Source: Caprella mutica (lineage: Eukaryota > Arthropoda > Malacostraca > Amphipoda > Caprellidae). From it: 64,000 nt of DNA. This document shows, piece after piece, positions 1-11,864 of this stretch. Numbering within the stretch: position 1 is the stretch's first letter; each line of letters starts with the position of its first letter. The stretch lies in contig CANNZV010000940.1 of NCBI GenBank assembly GCA_947561585.1, forward strand, positions 305,573 through 369,572, read 5' to 3'. A program made the position numbers and the translations under genes. Below the pieces are notes generated by a model that saw only the letters and a list, made by a program, of their open reading frames with translations, was not told the DNA's origin and made no database searches.

Positions 1-170
1 TCTTTTGAATCCGTATCAATTTACACCACATCATGTAATTTTAAGTTCTTTGAATGAAGCTTGATAAATATATTTTACGTTTTATGAGCACTGAAAAGAA
101 AAAGGATATCTGTAATTGTTACAGTTGATTCAAACCTACTGAGATATATTAATTATTGCTCGAAAGAACA
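1..170 (-). mobile_element. End fragment of dispersed repeat family X
   Basis: The sequence around cttttgaatccgtatc is found again at the right arm end (29700-29860) and in diverged form at 59060-59120. It belongs to the terminal part of family X, whose longer copies lie at 29680-31890 and 57930-59120. The palindrome arm therefore ends, or passes, inside a family X copy. Confidence 0.6.
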
Positions 171-649
171 ATTGCTTTATTGAACAATTGGTCGAATGAA
201 CAATTGCTCTAATGCACAATTATTGCTCGAATTATAAAAGTACACACAGTTTTCAAATTTATAAAAGTCTGTTATTCATGAAATGGACTTTTTAGTGATT
301 GATAAAACTGAGTCTATTTGTTCATAGCTATTTACTATTAATCATTGTATACCTGATTTTAAAATTTACTCTTCCCACTTTTTTTTCCTTTTTTTTCTAG
401 AGGCTATTTCAATCATCTCGTTTGTAAAAGGTGAATGGTTATCATGTGGTGAAGTGGTACTATCCATATTTTTATCATAAAACTCGAATGATTATGTACG
501 TAGATTAAATTTCGACTAGCCATACATGTATGTGGCAATTAAATAGGTGAAATAACTCAAAGTAATGGTAAACTAAGTAAAGTTTCAGTTTATTTACGTA
601 TTATACTATTTAACTAATGGTTGCATTGATAGTGTCTTATGGTTATGAC

Positions 650-1837
650 TAGGGATGTGACATTGTGCATATTGCATATATGCAGTCCTCTGTATATATT
701 TCAAGAGCATATAATATGAACGTGTGCAAATATGCTAACCGAGAAATATGCACTTCTTGGTCAATTTTTAACATGTAAATGTCTTATCTATGCCGTTTTC
801 TTCTGGACTCCGGCATAGCAAACGATTTTAACTGTGGACCCAAGTATATTTTATCAAACTAATTATTCATATTTAAAATGTTTTTAGGTGGAATATTTAA
901 ACTACAAATGAATTAATAAATAATATGACACTTGGTGTTTAGTAAATATTAGTAGTAATTGATAAATAAATGAATAGATACACATATATCAACACTTTAT
1001 AAAACGTATATATTCATTAAGTAATTGAACACAAAATGGTTTAATTTTACCATTTAATGACGTAGTGTCGCTGTTTAGAGTTGGGGATCATTTAAAGGGA
1101 ACCGCTGGTCTAACTAGATGGTTTATAATTTTCAAGTTATCAGTTAAGTAATGAATTTTAAAACTATTTAATTTAGTTTTAATGTGATATATGAATGTAG
1201 GATAGTTTAGAACTTTAGAAGACTAAATTGGCTTAAAGAAACATTCGCTCCTCTCGTTTCTTGTGATGTAGAACGGGTTCTTTCCCAGATAATAGAAAGA
1301 GATTCACTGTTGGAAACCTGAAATACCATTTAATGATAATGTCCAATTCCAGTTTGAAATTGAATGTGTATATTTAAAATTGACATACTATTAAAAAGTC
1401 TAACTTTGAAACAGCTTTGTTATATTTTCTTTTCTAACGTTAAACATTCCACAGTAAAAATACAAACTTGAGATTACACCTTCGTTTTATTGTAAGTTCC
1501 ATTCAAACCACCAAAGTACAATTACAATCAAAACACAACTATATACACTATACATATTAACTTTATTTTAAATTCTGTAATTAACATTGAGCATGTAATA
1601 TGCACACTATATTGAATAACTTCTGGCCTATAAAATGCATATTTCCAATATGCATTTTGGTTCAGCATATATGCACATTGACTTTTTGCATATATATGCA
1701 TATTTCCATTATGCATTTTGGTTCTGCATATATGCACATTGACTTTTTGCATATTATATGCAGAAATAGGCATATAATATGCTGCATATCGTGTCAAAAA
1801 TTATGCATATTTTATGATGCATATTGACACATCTCTA
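650..1837. mobile_element. Non-autonomous hAT-type element, left arm
   Basis: The element is flanked by a perfect 8-bp target duplication, gttatgac, at 642-649 and 1838-1845. Its ends are inverted (tagggatgtg / cacatctcta). The 8-bp duplication and TAG-type terminus are characteristic of hAT transposons. The interior of about 1.2 kb has no transposase. It is crowded with atgcatat motifs near both ends, which make the short open frames around 1528-1827 meaningless. The mirror copy is at 27953-29202 with the same target site, so insertion predates duplication of the arm or was spread by conversion. Confidence 0.85.
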
Positions 1838-1845
1838 GTTATGAC

Positions 1846-3653
1846 TTATGATTGTGGGTGTAGTGTATTGCCATATTTTGGTAAGTTTTGGTGATCTTTT
1901 AGGATGTAGAGACTATACCACCTTACGGTTGTGCGGAGTATAGATTTCACGACATGTAGTGAGAATTAAAAGGTGAAGCTATTTTCGTTTCTGATTGTTG
2001 TTCCCTGTCCCTTATTAAGAATTGCCAATTAACATCAGCGATATGGCCTTTGGTTAAAGTTAAATAGTAATGATTAATGTTAGCAAGACCTCTGTTAATC
2101 GTACCACTTGTTTATTTTTATTTTCCCTCTCTATACCTAATCTCCCTATCTTTTTGACTCTTCCTTTTCTACCACACTCATTTAATTATTTGACCAATTA
2201 ATTATTATAACAATTATTAATTTTTTTTATTCGAATTATTCGAATATTGTTCTTTTCTTGCCTTTGTTTTGTAGCAATTTACCGGATACCAGCTACAGCC
2301 TACATTGTATCATTCACATGATATATCAAAAATACTTTGAGAAATCATTTATATTAATTACACTTTTGATTGGAGTTTTACGAGACTCTGCATACTGTTG
2401 ATTATTTGTCAAGTGTGGGATGATAAATTTTAACTTCAGAGCTAACGAATTTTGTTCTGGAAAATTAATTTATCTTATTTATTTATTTATGATCAAAATA
2501 TTCCCTTACTTGGGACGTGATACATGGGATAATTTCACGTTTAATTACAAATATATACATGAAAGTAGATATAGGAAACATTGAGGCCCGATAAGCTTAA
2601 TCCTAGTTAAAATTGAATAATTTTTTGTGCATTGTGAATTGAAGTCTACAAACAAAACAAAAGAACGAAATTTAACTTTATTTTATGCTTTCTCAATAAG
2701 AATGTATTAGTGTATTTCTCCAAATGAATTATCTCAATTTTAAATAGTTACATGATTTAGTCTGTCTTGAAAGTAATATGAAAAAAAATATATATTTGAG
2801 AGCCGTCAGCCGTCAAAGAAGTTATCCAGTTTTTATTAAGTGCTGTTTGACCCTCCTACTGTGAAAAAAAACTTTAACATTTAAACTTTGTGAGCAAATT
2901 TTAGAGGTGAAAATATCACAGTAGTCTTAAGTTATCACTAAAACAAATATATGTATTGGACATTAAGTTTCTTGTTTTATTTTTGTATATATGAGACATA
3001 AAACTGTAGATCTTAACTGGTTATTTAATATGAAAGAATGGAAAAGTTGGATGGGGATATCTTAGTGAGTGGTACACTATTGGCGAAATTCATCACACCG
3101 TTGTCGATAGCATTAAAATTAAAAAATTAATGTTGGAGTGAACAGTTTGAAATATACAAATATAGATTTTGCTCTTTGAATTATAACAATAATAATGTTT
3201 GCAGGGATTTAGCTTTTCCTAGATACTAATAAGATATTAAGGTTCATGATTATTAGAAAAATGAAAGAAAGCTTAATTGGGAGCACATTATTTATTTAAA
3301 TAAATATGTTGACAGAACATGGAAATTGATTAATATAAAACTAAAAAACGGTAATATAGTATAATTCTTCTCTATTTAATTACAACTGGGTAATAATTAT
3401 ACTAACCTATTTCACTATATAAGAATAAAGAGCCCCGTGGAAAACTGATATAGAAATCAACTGAAAATAAAAAATAAGTCAATCTGGTCATTATTGGTGG
3501 AACATTTGAGAATTTAGTGATTATCAAAATCTAATATCAATATTCACTATATGTTCCAACAGCTGAATAGATATTTACAAGTTTCGAATCTAGCAGGTGA
3601 GTCAGCGAGAAAAGAAATCCGTACTTGCCGCAAAAGCCCGTAAAGAGTCCTAA
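1846..3653. other. Intergenic stretch of the left arm
   Basis: No convincing gene is seen. A fragment containing gatatggcctttggtt near 2040 resembles the GC-richer repeat at 55041-55534. The rest is AT-rich sequence with no long frame. The same holds for the mirrored region 26139-27944. Confidence 0.5.
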
Positions 3654-6410
3654 CTAGAAACGAGGTCTTCCTCGTTTCTTCTGGTGGTGAGACGCCGGCA
3701 TTGCGTTTAAAAGAACGATACTCTTTCCATTAGAAGGGACTTTTATTGCTGATGCACGACCTGACACAGAGTAATTAGATGATACTCTACTAGATTTTTT
3801 GATTTGTTTTAGGTAGTCATCGGGATCATTTACGGCTTCTGAATTCGCAGCTGTACCGGAAATTGACACTCCCGAGAAAAAATTAGAGTCATCTAGAGAT
3901 TTAGATAATCTTCTTTTCTTCGTATTTAATGTCAGATCATTTTTGCTATTATCGCTTTCAACTTTCCCTCTGCAGTAATCACATTTCGACGTTCTGTGTT
4001 TCAAATGCTCCTGGAATTCTTCTGTTTTTTCAGGTTCATTTGCATTATTTTCATTTAACTGATCTAATTTATAATATTTGATTAGATCATAGGAATTTCT
4101 TCTTTTTATCTGAAATAAATAGATAGAGTGAATAAGACTAAAAGAGTAAAAATATTATCTGTTAAGAAATATACATCGAATATACAATTAATGAAGTAAA
4201 GCTTACAAAATACATTCACATCTTATTTAGTAAGTAAGAACAATGTAACATCAAAAGTGGTATACATTTTAGTACGAAAGAGCTTTATAAGTAATATATT
4301 CGATGATATATGTATTATATATATTATGTGATATGCACCATTAGACTTAAAATAATTTAAATATGAAAACTCTTTGAAACAAATTATAATTCAAAGCTTT
4401 TAATTCTATAAGATCAGTATACTCACAGTAGTCATAGCTCTCGCATTTATTCTGCTGATGCTGTGTGTTATATCCATATTTATGAAAGGCTTGAAGATAT
4501 CTGGCAGATCTTCGCACATCTTGTTCAATATCTCCAATAAGAAAAAAAGTCTTTCTGGATCTGTAATCTGGAAAAAGAACGTATATGTTAAGGAACAGCT
4601 GAGAGATCACGTGAACAAATATTTATATACTTAATGTCCTATGTTACTTAGATCATAAGGGATTTTACCTGGACAACGTAGCTGTTCATCAGTCTTAGCA
4701 GATGAACAACAAGTCTGACTATACAGACTCCTTTCTCACTAACATCCTCTGCAAAGGATGCCAGCTCTCCCATCAGATCTTCGGCTTCCTCATGGGATCT
4801 TAGAGTCTGCAAAGATGAGCTTGAGAGCTTGTCCATTATCTTCTTTATAGCGGTGGTGAATGGAGCACCTGGAAAAGATAGGGGAGAGTTAGATAAAGTA
4901 ATTCACTCTGGATGGTGATTAAGATAATTTGAAGCAGTTATTTATATCCTTGATTGAAGATATTTAAGATAAACTAAATCAAAGAATAAAATAATAATAA
5001 TAAGCTTCATGGAAGACCTATACACAGTATACAGTAGGAGTCAAAAGAAGCGAGTACAAAATTAAATTCGCCAAGAATCATCGTATTTTCGTGTGGTTTT
5101 ATTTGGCTAATGCAGATTTTTACCATATTTTTAGTTAGCTTTCAAAAATTTCACACCGTGAGTAAAATGTCTTTTAGACGCGAGACATTTTGTATCAGCA
5201 ACATTGTATAGGTATAAATATCGCACAAATGCTTCTGTATACGGCAAGCAATCTGTTTAGACGAGAATACGTGGTGCGAGGCAAGTCTAGTAGTGTCGCA
5301 CAAGCATTTGTAAATAGTGAAAATTACATCACTTGTTATTAGTTATATCAAATGATTGAAGGATAGGTGCTTCGAGGGATAAGGATCATCCAGAAGGTAT
5401 TTTTACTTGGATATAAAAGGAAGAGAAGAGGCTCATTCAACCATAATTTAGAAGAATAATTTGTTATAATAAGTGCACAAATCTTTGACTTATAAAACTT
5501 AACGCGTGACAAAATGAACGCAATGAAATAATAAGTTGATAGGACGGCAAATTTTTTTTATTCAATTTATAGAGGGTTGGGTATACCTGGGTGGACAGTC
5601 CTGAAACAAATTGTCGCACGATAATGTGAAAATGTACAACGTCTAGAAGGCTCTTTATTCGTTCTTTTAATTGTTTCAGATTGGCAGGAGGGGAGGAGTA
5701 TACATAATTTCACAATTAAATGAATTAACCTCACTAGATATAATTGCAAGCAGTTAAATCTGAGCTTCTCTGAGTCCCATACAATGGCAAGACCCTCGGC
5801 AATTATTCGATATTCAAATTGTTCCAACAGTCGTTTTTTGACAAGTGTTTTTTGTACTGAGGTAAGATCCTGCAACTACCATACCTGGTTCAAAGTTTCT
5901 TCATAAAAATGCCCTAGTTTCAGAATTATACACTGATTAAAAATAAGGGTTCTTAAAAACATACTAATTTTCGGTGGTGAAACCTAATCTTCTGACGAGC
6001 AAAGTTTGAAATTGGTTCGAGCAAGAGCTATTTTGATAATTAAATTATTATTAAATATAGGATAAATGTGAATAAATCGAATTGCACTAATATTCAAAAA
6101 CAACAAAGTAAATTGGTTAGTAATTATTATTAATATAATTGATATTATGGAAAACAAAACACAGCCAAATATGACTAGGTAGACGACTTCAAAAATTTAA
6201 AATATACAATGCTGGCGTAAGTTAGCTGTAGGGATATTATTGTATTCTATAATGCAGTAAAATGTGGATGTTTTTTTCTACTTGGATGTTTTTATGAAAC
6301 ATCACAGAATTAAATAAACGTGTATTCTTTCGAAAACAAGTATACATTAATTGAAAAAAACTATAAACTCTGTGAAACATTTACTTACAGATAACTTCAA
6401 ATGTGGGCAT
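3654..6410 (-). CDS. Four-exon gene of unknown function, AT-hook-like C-terminus (left copy)
   Basis: The minus-strand gene is built from exons 6389-6410, 4669-4868, 4427-4567 and 3654-4109. They total 819 nt, predicting 272 residues. All introns are GT-AG, and phases match (phase 1, then 0, then 0). Exon 1 is only 22 nt (MPTFEVI plus one base). Exons 2-3 encode a leucine-rich, predicted helical region without a signal peptide or membrane segment. Exon 4 encodes a polar, serine/lysine-rich tail with a CxxC pair (KCDYCRGKV) and ends KKRGRPRF, which resembles an AT-hook, so a nuclear DNA-associated role is possible (inference). The start was chosen because it follows a TATA-type promoter at a plausible distance and splices in frame. 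I do not recognise the family. The mirror copy at 23450-26138 is also intact. Confidence 0.7.
5587..5856 (-). CDS. Possible cassette exon inside intron 1 (left copy)
   Basis: This 270-nt stretch is open in one frame. It is preceded on the minus strand by a pyrimidine-rich acceptor ending CTCAG and followed by CAG/GTATAC. Both junction phases fit the flanking exons of the four-exon gene (phase 1 in, phase 1 out), so inclusion would add 90 residues without a stop. Against this, the five base differences from the right-arm copy across the wider open frame are all amino-acid changing, which shows no purifying selection. It could be an alternative exon or chance. Confidence 0.35.
6231..6280 (+). 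other. 50-bp templated insertion found only in the left arm
   Basis: Compared with the right arm (around 23560), the left arm has extra sequence here. Its first 50 bases are identical to 21507-21556 of the right arm and match the reverse complement of left-arm bases near 8306-8355 with one mismatch. This has the look of repair synthesis copied from the minisatellite-adjacent region and pasted into intron 1. Confidence 0.7.
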
Positions 6411-6640
6411 TTTGAAAGGAATAACTTCGGTCTTATAGACTTAAATAAATTATCTAGAGCTGACTATGTCACAGACGGCAGGTAACTGTTTTGAAATTAG
6501 AAAGTGGATTCATTTTATAGGCGAGTTTGAAACCCACGAAAAGGGGCTGGACTAAGGAAAGGGGCTGGACTAAGAATTTCATACAATGGCAATCGAAATG
6601 GAGTGCTGTGATTGGCTGCATATCGGAAGAAGATAAAATG
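6411..6640 (-). promoter_or_regulatory. Promoter of the four-exon gene (left copy)
   Basis: Reading the minus strand towards the ATG at 6410, there is a CCAAT box inside attggctgcat (about 6611-6621), then two copies of a ccagccccttt motif, and TATAAAA at 6513-6519. About 30 bases after the TATA box is an arthropod-like initiator (acagtta). The predicted 5' UTR is roughly 80 nt. The same elements occur in the mirrored copy, so both gene copies have equivalent promoters. Confidence 0.6.
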
Positions 6641-7076
6641 TTTTAGAACAACAAATCAGCTATTTGTTCTCAACCACAATTGTTCTGAGGGTTTTATTAT
6701 TAATACGGGGATAAAGCATAATTTTATTATGTTATAAATTAATATTAATATTTTATTTTATAAATATTTGTTTAGCAACATTAAACAAAGTATAGGATTA
6801 AAAAAATCACAATAGTTATTGATATGCAGTTAATTGTAAGAAAGCGTTAAATCTTCATACCATTTCCTAAAAAAAGGAAAGATCAGCGTATCAATTATAT
6901 TTTCTATATCTTTTTCATTTCTAAGATTTAATATTTAAAAATTTAACTGATTTGGATGAAAGTCTGTTGGAACATCATTTGCCTAAATCTATTATTAACA
7001 ACATCAGAATTTGTAGGAATAATATTTGACCTAATTTTCTTCTTTGGAGTTCCTGAGAAGCGGCCATTGGGTTTCC

Positions 7077-7259
7077 ATGGCACAGTCTGTTAGTAAGTTT
7101 CGGAGTTATTCTTTGGAATTTGTATTGCAAGTTGATTTTTGTTTATTTTTAGGTCGTGGTGTTAAATTAGTATATAATGAAAAACATTCGACAAAGAATG
7201 AGGTGATATCAAAGAGGATATTTTACGGGTCAATTACGTACTATCATAGAAAAAAGTAG
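7077..7259 (+). CDS. Two-exon mini-gene, 40 residues (left copy)
   Basis: An ATG at 7077 opens a 16-nt exon (MAQSV plus one base) followed by GTAAGT, a 60-bp intron ending TTTTTAG, and a 107-nt second exon (7153-7259) ending in TAG. Splicing gives a basic 40-residue product ending YYHRKK. An unspliced frame from 7044 would instead read through as 71 residues. It starts about 560 bp from the four-exon gene's TATA box and points the other way, so the two genes are head-to-head. The right-arm copy (22599-22781) is base-identical over the exons and intron, although neighbouring sequence differs by about 2 %. I do not recognise the product. Confidence 0.5.
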   Translation: MAQSVSKFRSYSLEFVLQVDFCLFLGRGVKLVYNEKHSTKNEVISKRIFYGSITYYHRKK

Positions 7260-8470
7260 TGTTGATGTGTGTTTTATTAATTAGTCTAATTCTTTTACCT
7301 CTAATTCAAACTTACAATAATGTATTTAAATGTACTTAAACTAAGTAAATTTAACAATTATGAATAAATGTGTTAATGGTAAACTTTAGAATTATTATCC
7401 TAGTTATATGTGTAGCGTCTAGTGTACATTTTTTTGTGGTTAATAACAAATTCGAATAGATAACCACGGAATTAATCCGACAATAACATGAACAAGAGAC
7501 AAAGATGGCTATTGTTTCTGAATTTCTTTGAGGTTTTATAATAGTATTAAATGTGAATGTTAATATTACAACAATAACATATGTTTGTAAGGTACAAGGT
7601 ATTTCTATTTATTTATTAGGATGTAGGTATTTATATTTGTTCGATTGATTTTTTCAAAGGCTCAAAATATTCTTTTAGTTTTATACCTGATTCCGATAAA
7701 AAACTTTCTTTTTATTGTGTTTGAACATATTCATCCATATCTATACATAATTTTACATACTGCAGTGATTTCGAATGCGGAAGTATATACCAGGATATAC
7801 ACTCGTAACTATATATGAAGATTAAAGAAGAGACGTTTGACAGCTATCTAATATTTTCCAAAGCTTAACACCGCGTGATGTTACAAACAATAACGTGAAA
7901 GATTTTGTTAATATGTAAATCTGACCATAATCCGATAGGAACGGAAAAGTACTAGTAAATGATTGATGAGTTTGGGGTAACAAGTTAAGAAGGTAAATGT
8001 TAATTACAATGTGAACAGTGGATTATATGACTGTAGATTGGGTAACTCCACATGCATATTGTATTTGTAAACATCCCAGCAAACCTTCGCCTTGTATGAT
8101 TTGAGACGTCTAGTAATACGAAATATGGATTAAATAACACGTTTTGTAGTCGTAACACAATAATTTTGCCAAAGAGTCCAAAATGTTCAAGACTTGGAGT
8201 TGACGTGATCGAGGTAGTGACGGCTGTCTGCGACGTAATTATTCATTAAAATGATATATTCTTAACCGCATAATTAATTATCACTTTATATTAATTATTT
8301 TACTAGAAAAAAACATCCACATCTTACTGCATTATAGAATACAATAATATCCCAATAATGAAATAAATCTAAATATCTACTTCATCTGACAATTTGAAAC
8401 TTCATTGATATTGAAATTAAGTTAATAATTTATATTTTATTCAACCTACCAATACTGAGAATTAATTAAA
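7260..8470. other. Intergenic stretch of the left arm
   Basis: No gene is supported. A short frame at 8041-8250 has a stop in this arm but is open in the right arm (21611-21808, minus). That argues against it being coding. A poly(A)-type signal (gaataaatg) for the mini-gene lies near 7362. Confidence 0.4.
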
Positions 8471-8487
8471 ATGAGAACTACTCAATG

Positions 8488-8665
8488 TACATACTTTTCA
8501 TGTTCATACTTTTCATGTTCATACTTTTCATGTTCATACTTTTCATGTTCATACTTTTCATGTTCATACTTTTCATGTTCAAACTTTTCATGTTCATACT
8601 TTTCATGTTCAAACTTTTCATGTTCATACTTTTCATGTTCATACTTTCCATGTACATAATTTTCA
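8488..8665. repeat. 15-bp minisatellite, left arm (about 11 units)
   Basis: Tandem copies of ttttcatgttcatac with a few variants (aaac, tttcc). Because 15 is a multiple of three, all frames stay open on both strands and give spurious repeat peptides. The right-arm array (21110-21370) has about 17 units. Confidence 0.95.
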
Positions 8666-8876
8666 TGTACACACTCTTCAAATTTGCACTTTTAATTCTC
8701 ACTTTTAACCCTGTATATAATTGTGATACAAGTTAATTATCATTGGGTCAAACAATATTCCATTATAGAACTAATTACAACTGAAACAAAGGAATTTTTA
8801 GTTTTAATGATGGGATGTATAGATTTGCTTTACTTCATCCAACTAGCTGTTGAATATTAGAGATTGTTTTTTTCAG

Positions 8877-9135
8877 TGCAACTCTCAAATCGTGCTGTAC
8901 ATCCAGTTTGATGGAAAGAAAAGTGGAAACTCACTTTCAAATCCACGATACCAGAACTTATCTTTATATACCAACTAAAATAGAAATTAAATTCTTCTTA
9001 CGTGTCCGGAAACCTGAAACATCGGATAACTTGGAGCTTATCAAACTTATTTTACAGTGCACAAAATTGCATTATTTTCATTGTAACATTTATAAAAATA
9101 AAGTATCAAGCCAATTACTCACTTATACTCTGTGA
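8877..9135 (+). CDS. Candidate terminal exon, left arm
   Basis: A strong acceptor (gtttttttcag, ending at 8876) is followed by two overlapping open frames. One runs to a stop at 9133-9135. The other stops near 8973 and is followed by AATAAA about 120 nt later. The longer frame is conserved in the right arm (20635-20893, minus) with only a couple of residue differences. No upstream exons could be joined with confidence and the product is not recognised. Confidence 0.25.
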
Positions 9136-9889
9136 GAGCTCAGTTAAGGTTCAATTTTAATAATTTTAATTCATTAGCTCTTTCATCACAGTTCAAGACC
9201 TGATTCTGGTAGCAAGTACTGAACACAGCTAACACTGCATGTATTCTCTTAGTCAACACTCTCAAAACAATATTATTATATTCCAATTAATAGACAATAA
9301 TATTTTTAAGGAGTAACAATTTATAAATATTAGAGTCATACTTATTTAATATTTCTGTCACCACCCATTCCATTTTAATTTCAATATAATTTGCAAAAAA
9401 TTAGCGTTCACTAAAATCCATAGCAGATTTCAAATTAATAAAACTCTTCAGTTATTCAAGTCATTGAGGTAATATTACCTATATTATTATCAGGATTCTA
9501 CACTTGGAAGTTTTCTTAATTAAGTTGTAGAAATATTAATACCTAATGTAAGTTCATTATCAATTAATAATATATATAGAACTTTACTGGGTGAGATGAT
9601 GAAGACTTTTGTCAACAATTCATCAAGAATCAAAAATGTTGTATATGGATAACGTTAATTAAACATATTTTCACAGTAAAATACTAGTAACAAGTGTAAT
9701 TGAATATAACCGGGCACTAGAACGGAAAGAAAAGTTTGAAAATTCATCATTAAAATATTATATCACCAATTTGAATAATTGATTTTGAATGGAGAAATTT
9801 GGATCTTTAAATGTAAATAATTAATAATTAATCGTATAAAAGTATTATGCATATTTTCTCACTATCATTTAAGTTAAGAGGCCTGATAA

Positions 9890-9985
9890 GAATTGTCCGG
9901 GTGTTAATTGTCCGGGGGTGGTAATTGTCCGGGATTGTTAATTATCCGGGGGTAGAAATTGTCCGGGGGTGGCAATTCACCGGTT
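9890..9985. repeat. Short tandem cluster of aattgtccggg, left arm
   Basis: Five copies of an aattgtccggg or aattatccggg core, separated by g-rich spacers. This is a GC-rich island in AT-rich DNA. The mirror cluster lies at about 19785-19880. Confidence 0.8.
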
Positions 9986-10904
9986 CCGCAAATTCCATAG
10001 TAATTCATAATATTATTTTGCTGCCCCGATCAATATGATTTTTTATGAAAAATATTACAATTATATAATTTTCTTCAAATCGATTTTAGAGCAATCATTT
10101 TACTATTATTATTATTTGGAAGATTTGGCATAACTCTAACCCTTCATTTTAAATTGTACTGATCTCGAGTTTAACAGCATTTCACAATATTTTAAATTGA
10201 CAATAATTCGAATTAACATAAAATATATGTAAATTTTCAAATATTTCAGTTATCTACCTAATTTTCTGTACAAGTTCTTTATTAAATATTATACGAATGA
10301 TACTATGCGCATTAAATTTCTCTTAATGTGTTTCTATTGTTTAATTTCCGGTCATAAGATTAAAATTCGTTCACAGAATAGGTTTATATTAGGCCTAAAT
10401 TCAATATGAGATGAAAAAATAAGCCACATATGAATATATAAATATATCAATTTTCAATATAATTATTTTCTCATTCAGATTACTAAATAAAAAATCAAAT
10501 CAATAAGAGGATTAAGTTTAACATTTGATTTTAATGAATAATTTCGAGCAACGTTTTGGAACACTCTCTTACCAAACAGGATGTACATTGTTCTTGTGGT
10601 TGAGGTAAGACGTTAAAGCCTCTTTACCTTATTTCGAACATCTCCGTACTGTACAAGCCGTTAGTAATTCTGAGGACCATACATTTCGAATGTACATCTC
10701 AACAAGTGAAGTTTATGCTGTCTCTTGGAGTCTCCAAGAATTGTGATATTGAGTCAAAAAGCTATGGAGGATAACAAAGATACGAACATGAGTTTTAATA
10801 TACTATTTTTTTTTCGTTAGTTTAAATTCTTATATGAAAGTAGTTACTGATTATACTCTTTTAGGAAGTCTTTTGTAATTTCTATAACAGAGTTGTACGG
10901 TACA

Positions 10905-11050
10905 AGGACAGAATACCTACGGACAAAATGCCTAGGGACAAAATGCCTACAGACAAAATGCCTAACGGACAGAATGCCCAACGGACAGAATGCCCAACGG
11001 ACATAAGGCCTAAGGGACAAAATTCTTAATGGACAAAATGCCTAATTTAC
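10905..11050. repeat. Minisatellite of gacaaaatgcc units, left arm
   Basis: Degenerate 17-20-bp units built on ggacaaaatgcct / ggacagaatgccc. The right arm (18680-18868) has additional units, so this array also changed length after duplication. Confidence 0.85.
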
Positions 11051-11346
11051 AAAATATATGGATAAAGAAAATAGAAATTGTAAAATAATGACGTAAAAGG
11101 ATGTTGCAAAGTGAATAAGAGAATTAACTCAATATTTAAATAAATGGGCAGAATAGAAAACATTGAAGTGATATCTGTAATGGATTAAATATTGGTAAAT
11201 AATGAACATAATACATTATATAGTATTGCCATAATGCAATAAGTGAACATTAATTAATGTAAAACATAAGAAAAAAATGTATAATACGTCAAAATTACAT
11301 CTCATAAAGAATACTGTATTTTTTCCATCGGAACTTCTAATACTAT

Positions 11347-11376
11347 AAGGGTAGTTGAATAAGACTACCCTTATTC
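11347..11376. repeat. Perfect hairpin unique to the left arm
   Basis: The arms ataagggtagt and actacccttat surround a short loop. The right arm has only the first half (rc of 18355-18376), so the inverted copy in the left arm arose after duplication. This looks like a replication template switch at a quasi-palindrome. Confidence 0.65.
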
Positions 11377-11864
11377 AAGTAAATATCGGCGGCATTTTTT
11401 TTTTGTAACCAGAGTAGTTAATTGCATGTCAGAACTAACTTATATAGACATTGTTATAATCGCTCTAAAATTAATCTTCCTACATCCTGTCCATTTTTAT
11501 TGGATATCATAATCATCTTCTTTTATCATTTTTTTTTAAAGATATCTATAATCATCAATTTCATACCAGAACTAACTTATATAAATATTGTAATTACTTA
11601 AGGGGACCGACTCCGTAAAAAATTGAAAATTTAGCAAATATTTTTTTATTGCTTAAATAGCTTCTTTAGAGAAAAAGATTAGCTTTGCTTTTAAGAAACT
11701 ATTCGCTTGTAAGGGGTTACCATGAACTAAAATAAAAGACTACCAACAAACAATCTAAACCTCTAAACGGCAAGGATATAAATATCATTTAGAAAGATAG
11801 AATATATTTATTAGAATGCTACATAATTGTGGTAGCATGTTATAATGTTAAAGTAATTCCCCAA

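Larger units (their letters stand above)
9136..11864. other. Gene-free stretch with two short-repeat clusters, left arm
   Basis: No coding sequence is supported. It contains the aattgtccggg cluster (9890-9985) and the gacaaaatgcc cluster (10905-11050), annotated separately. The mirrored region is 17872-20634. Confidence 0.5.

Noticed and set aside
1528..1827. Overlapping frames at the hAT 3' end
   Set aside because: Built from atgcatat subterminal repeats; not conserved as coding between arms.
8471..8736. Overlapping frames on both strands (also 21034-21389)
   Set aside because: Same reason: 15-bp tandem repeat, no unique sequence.
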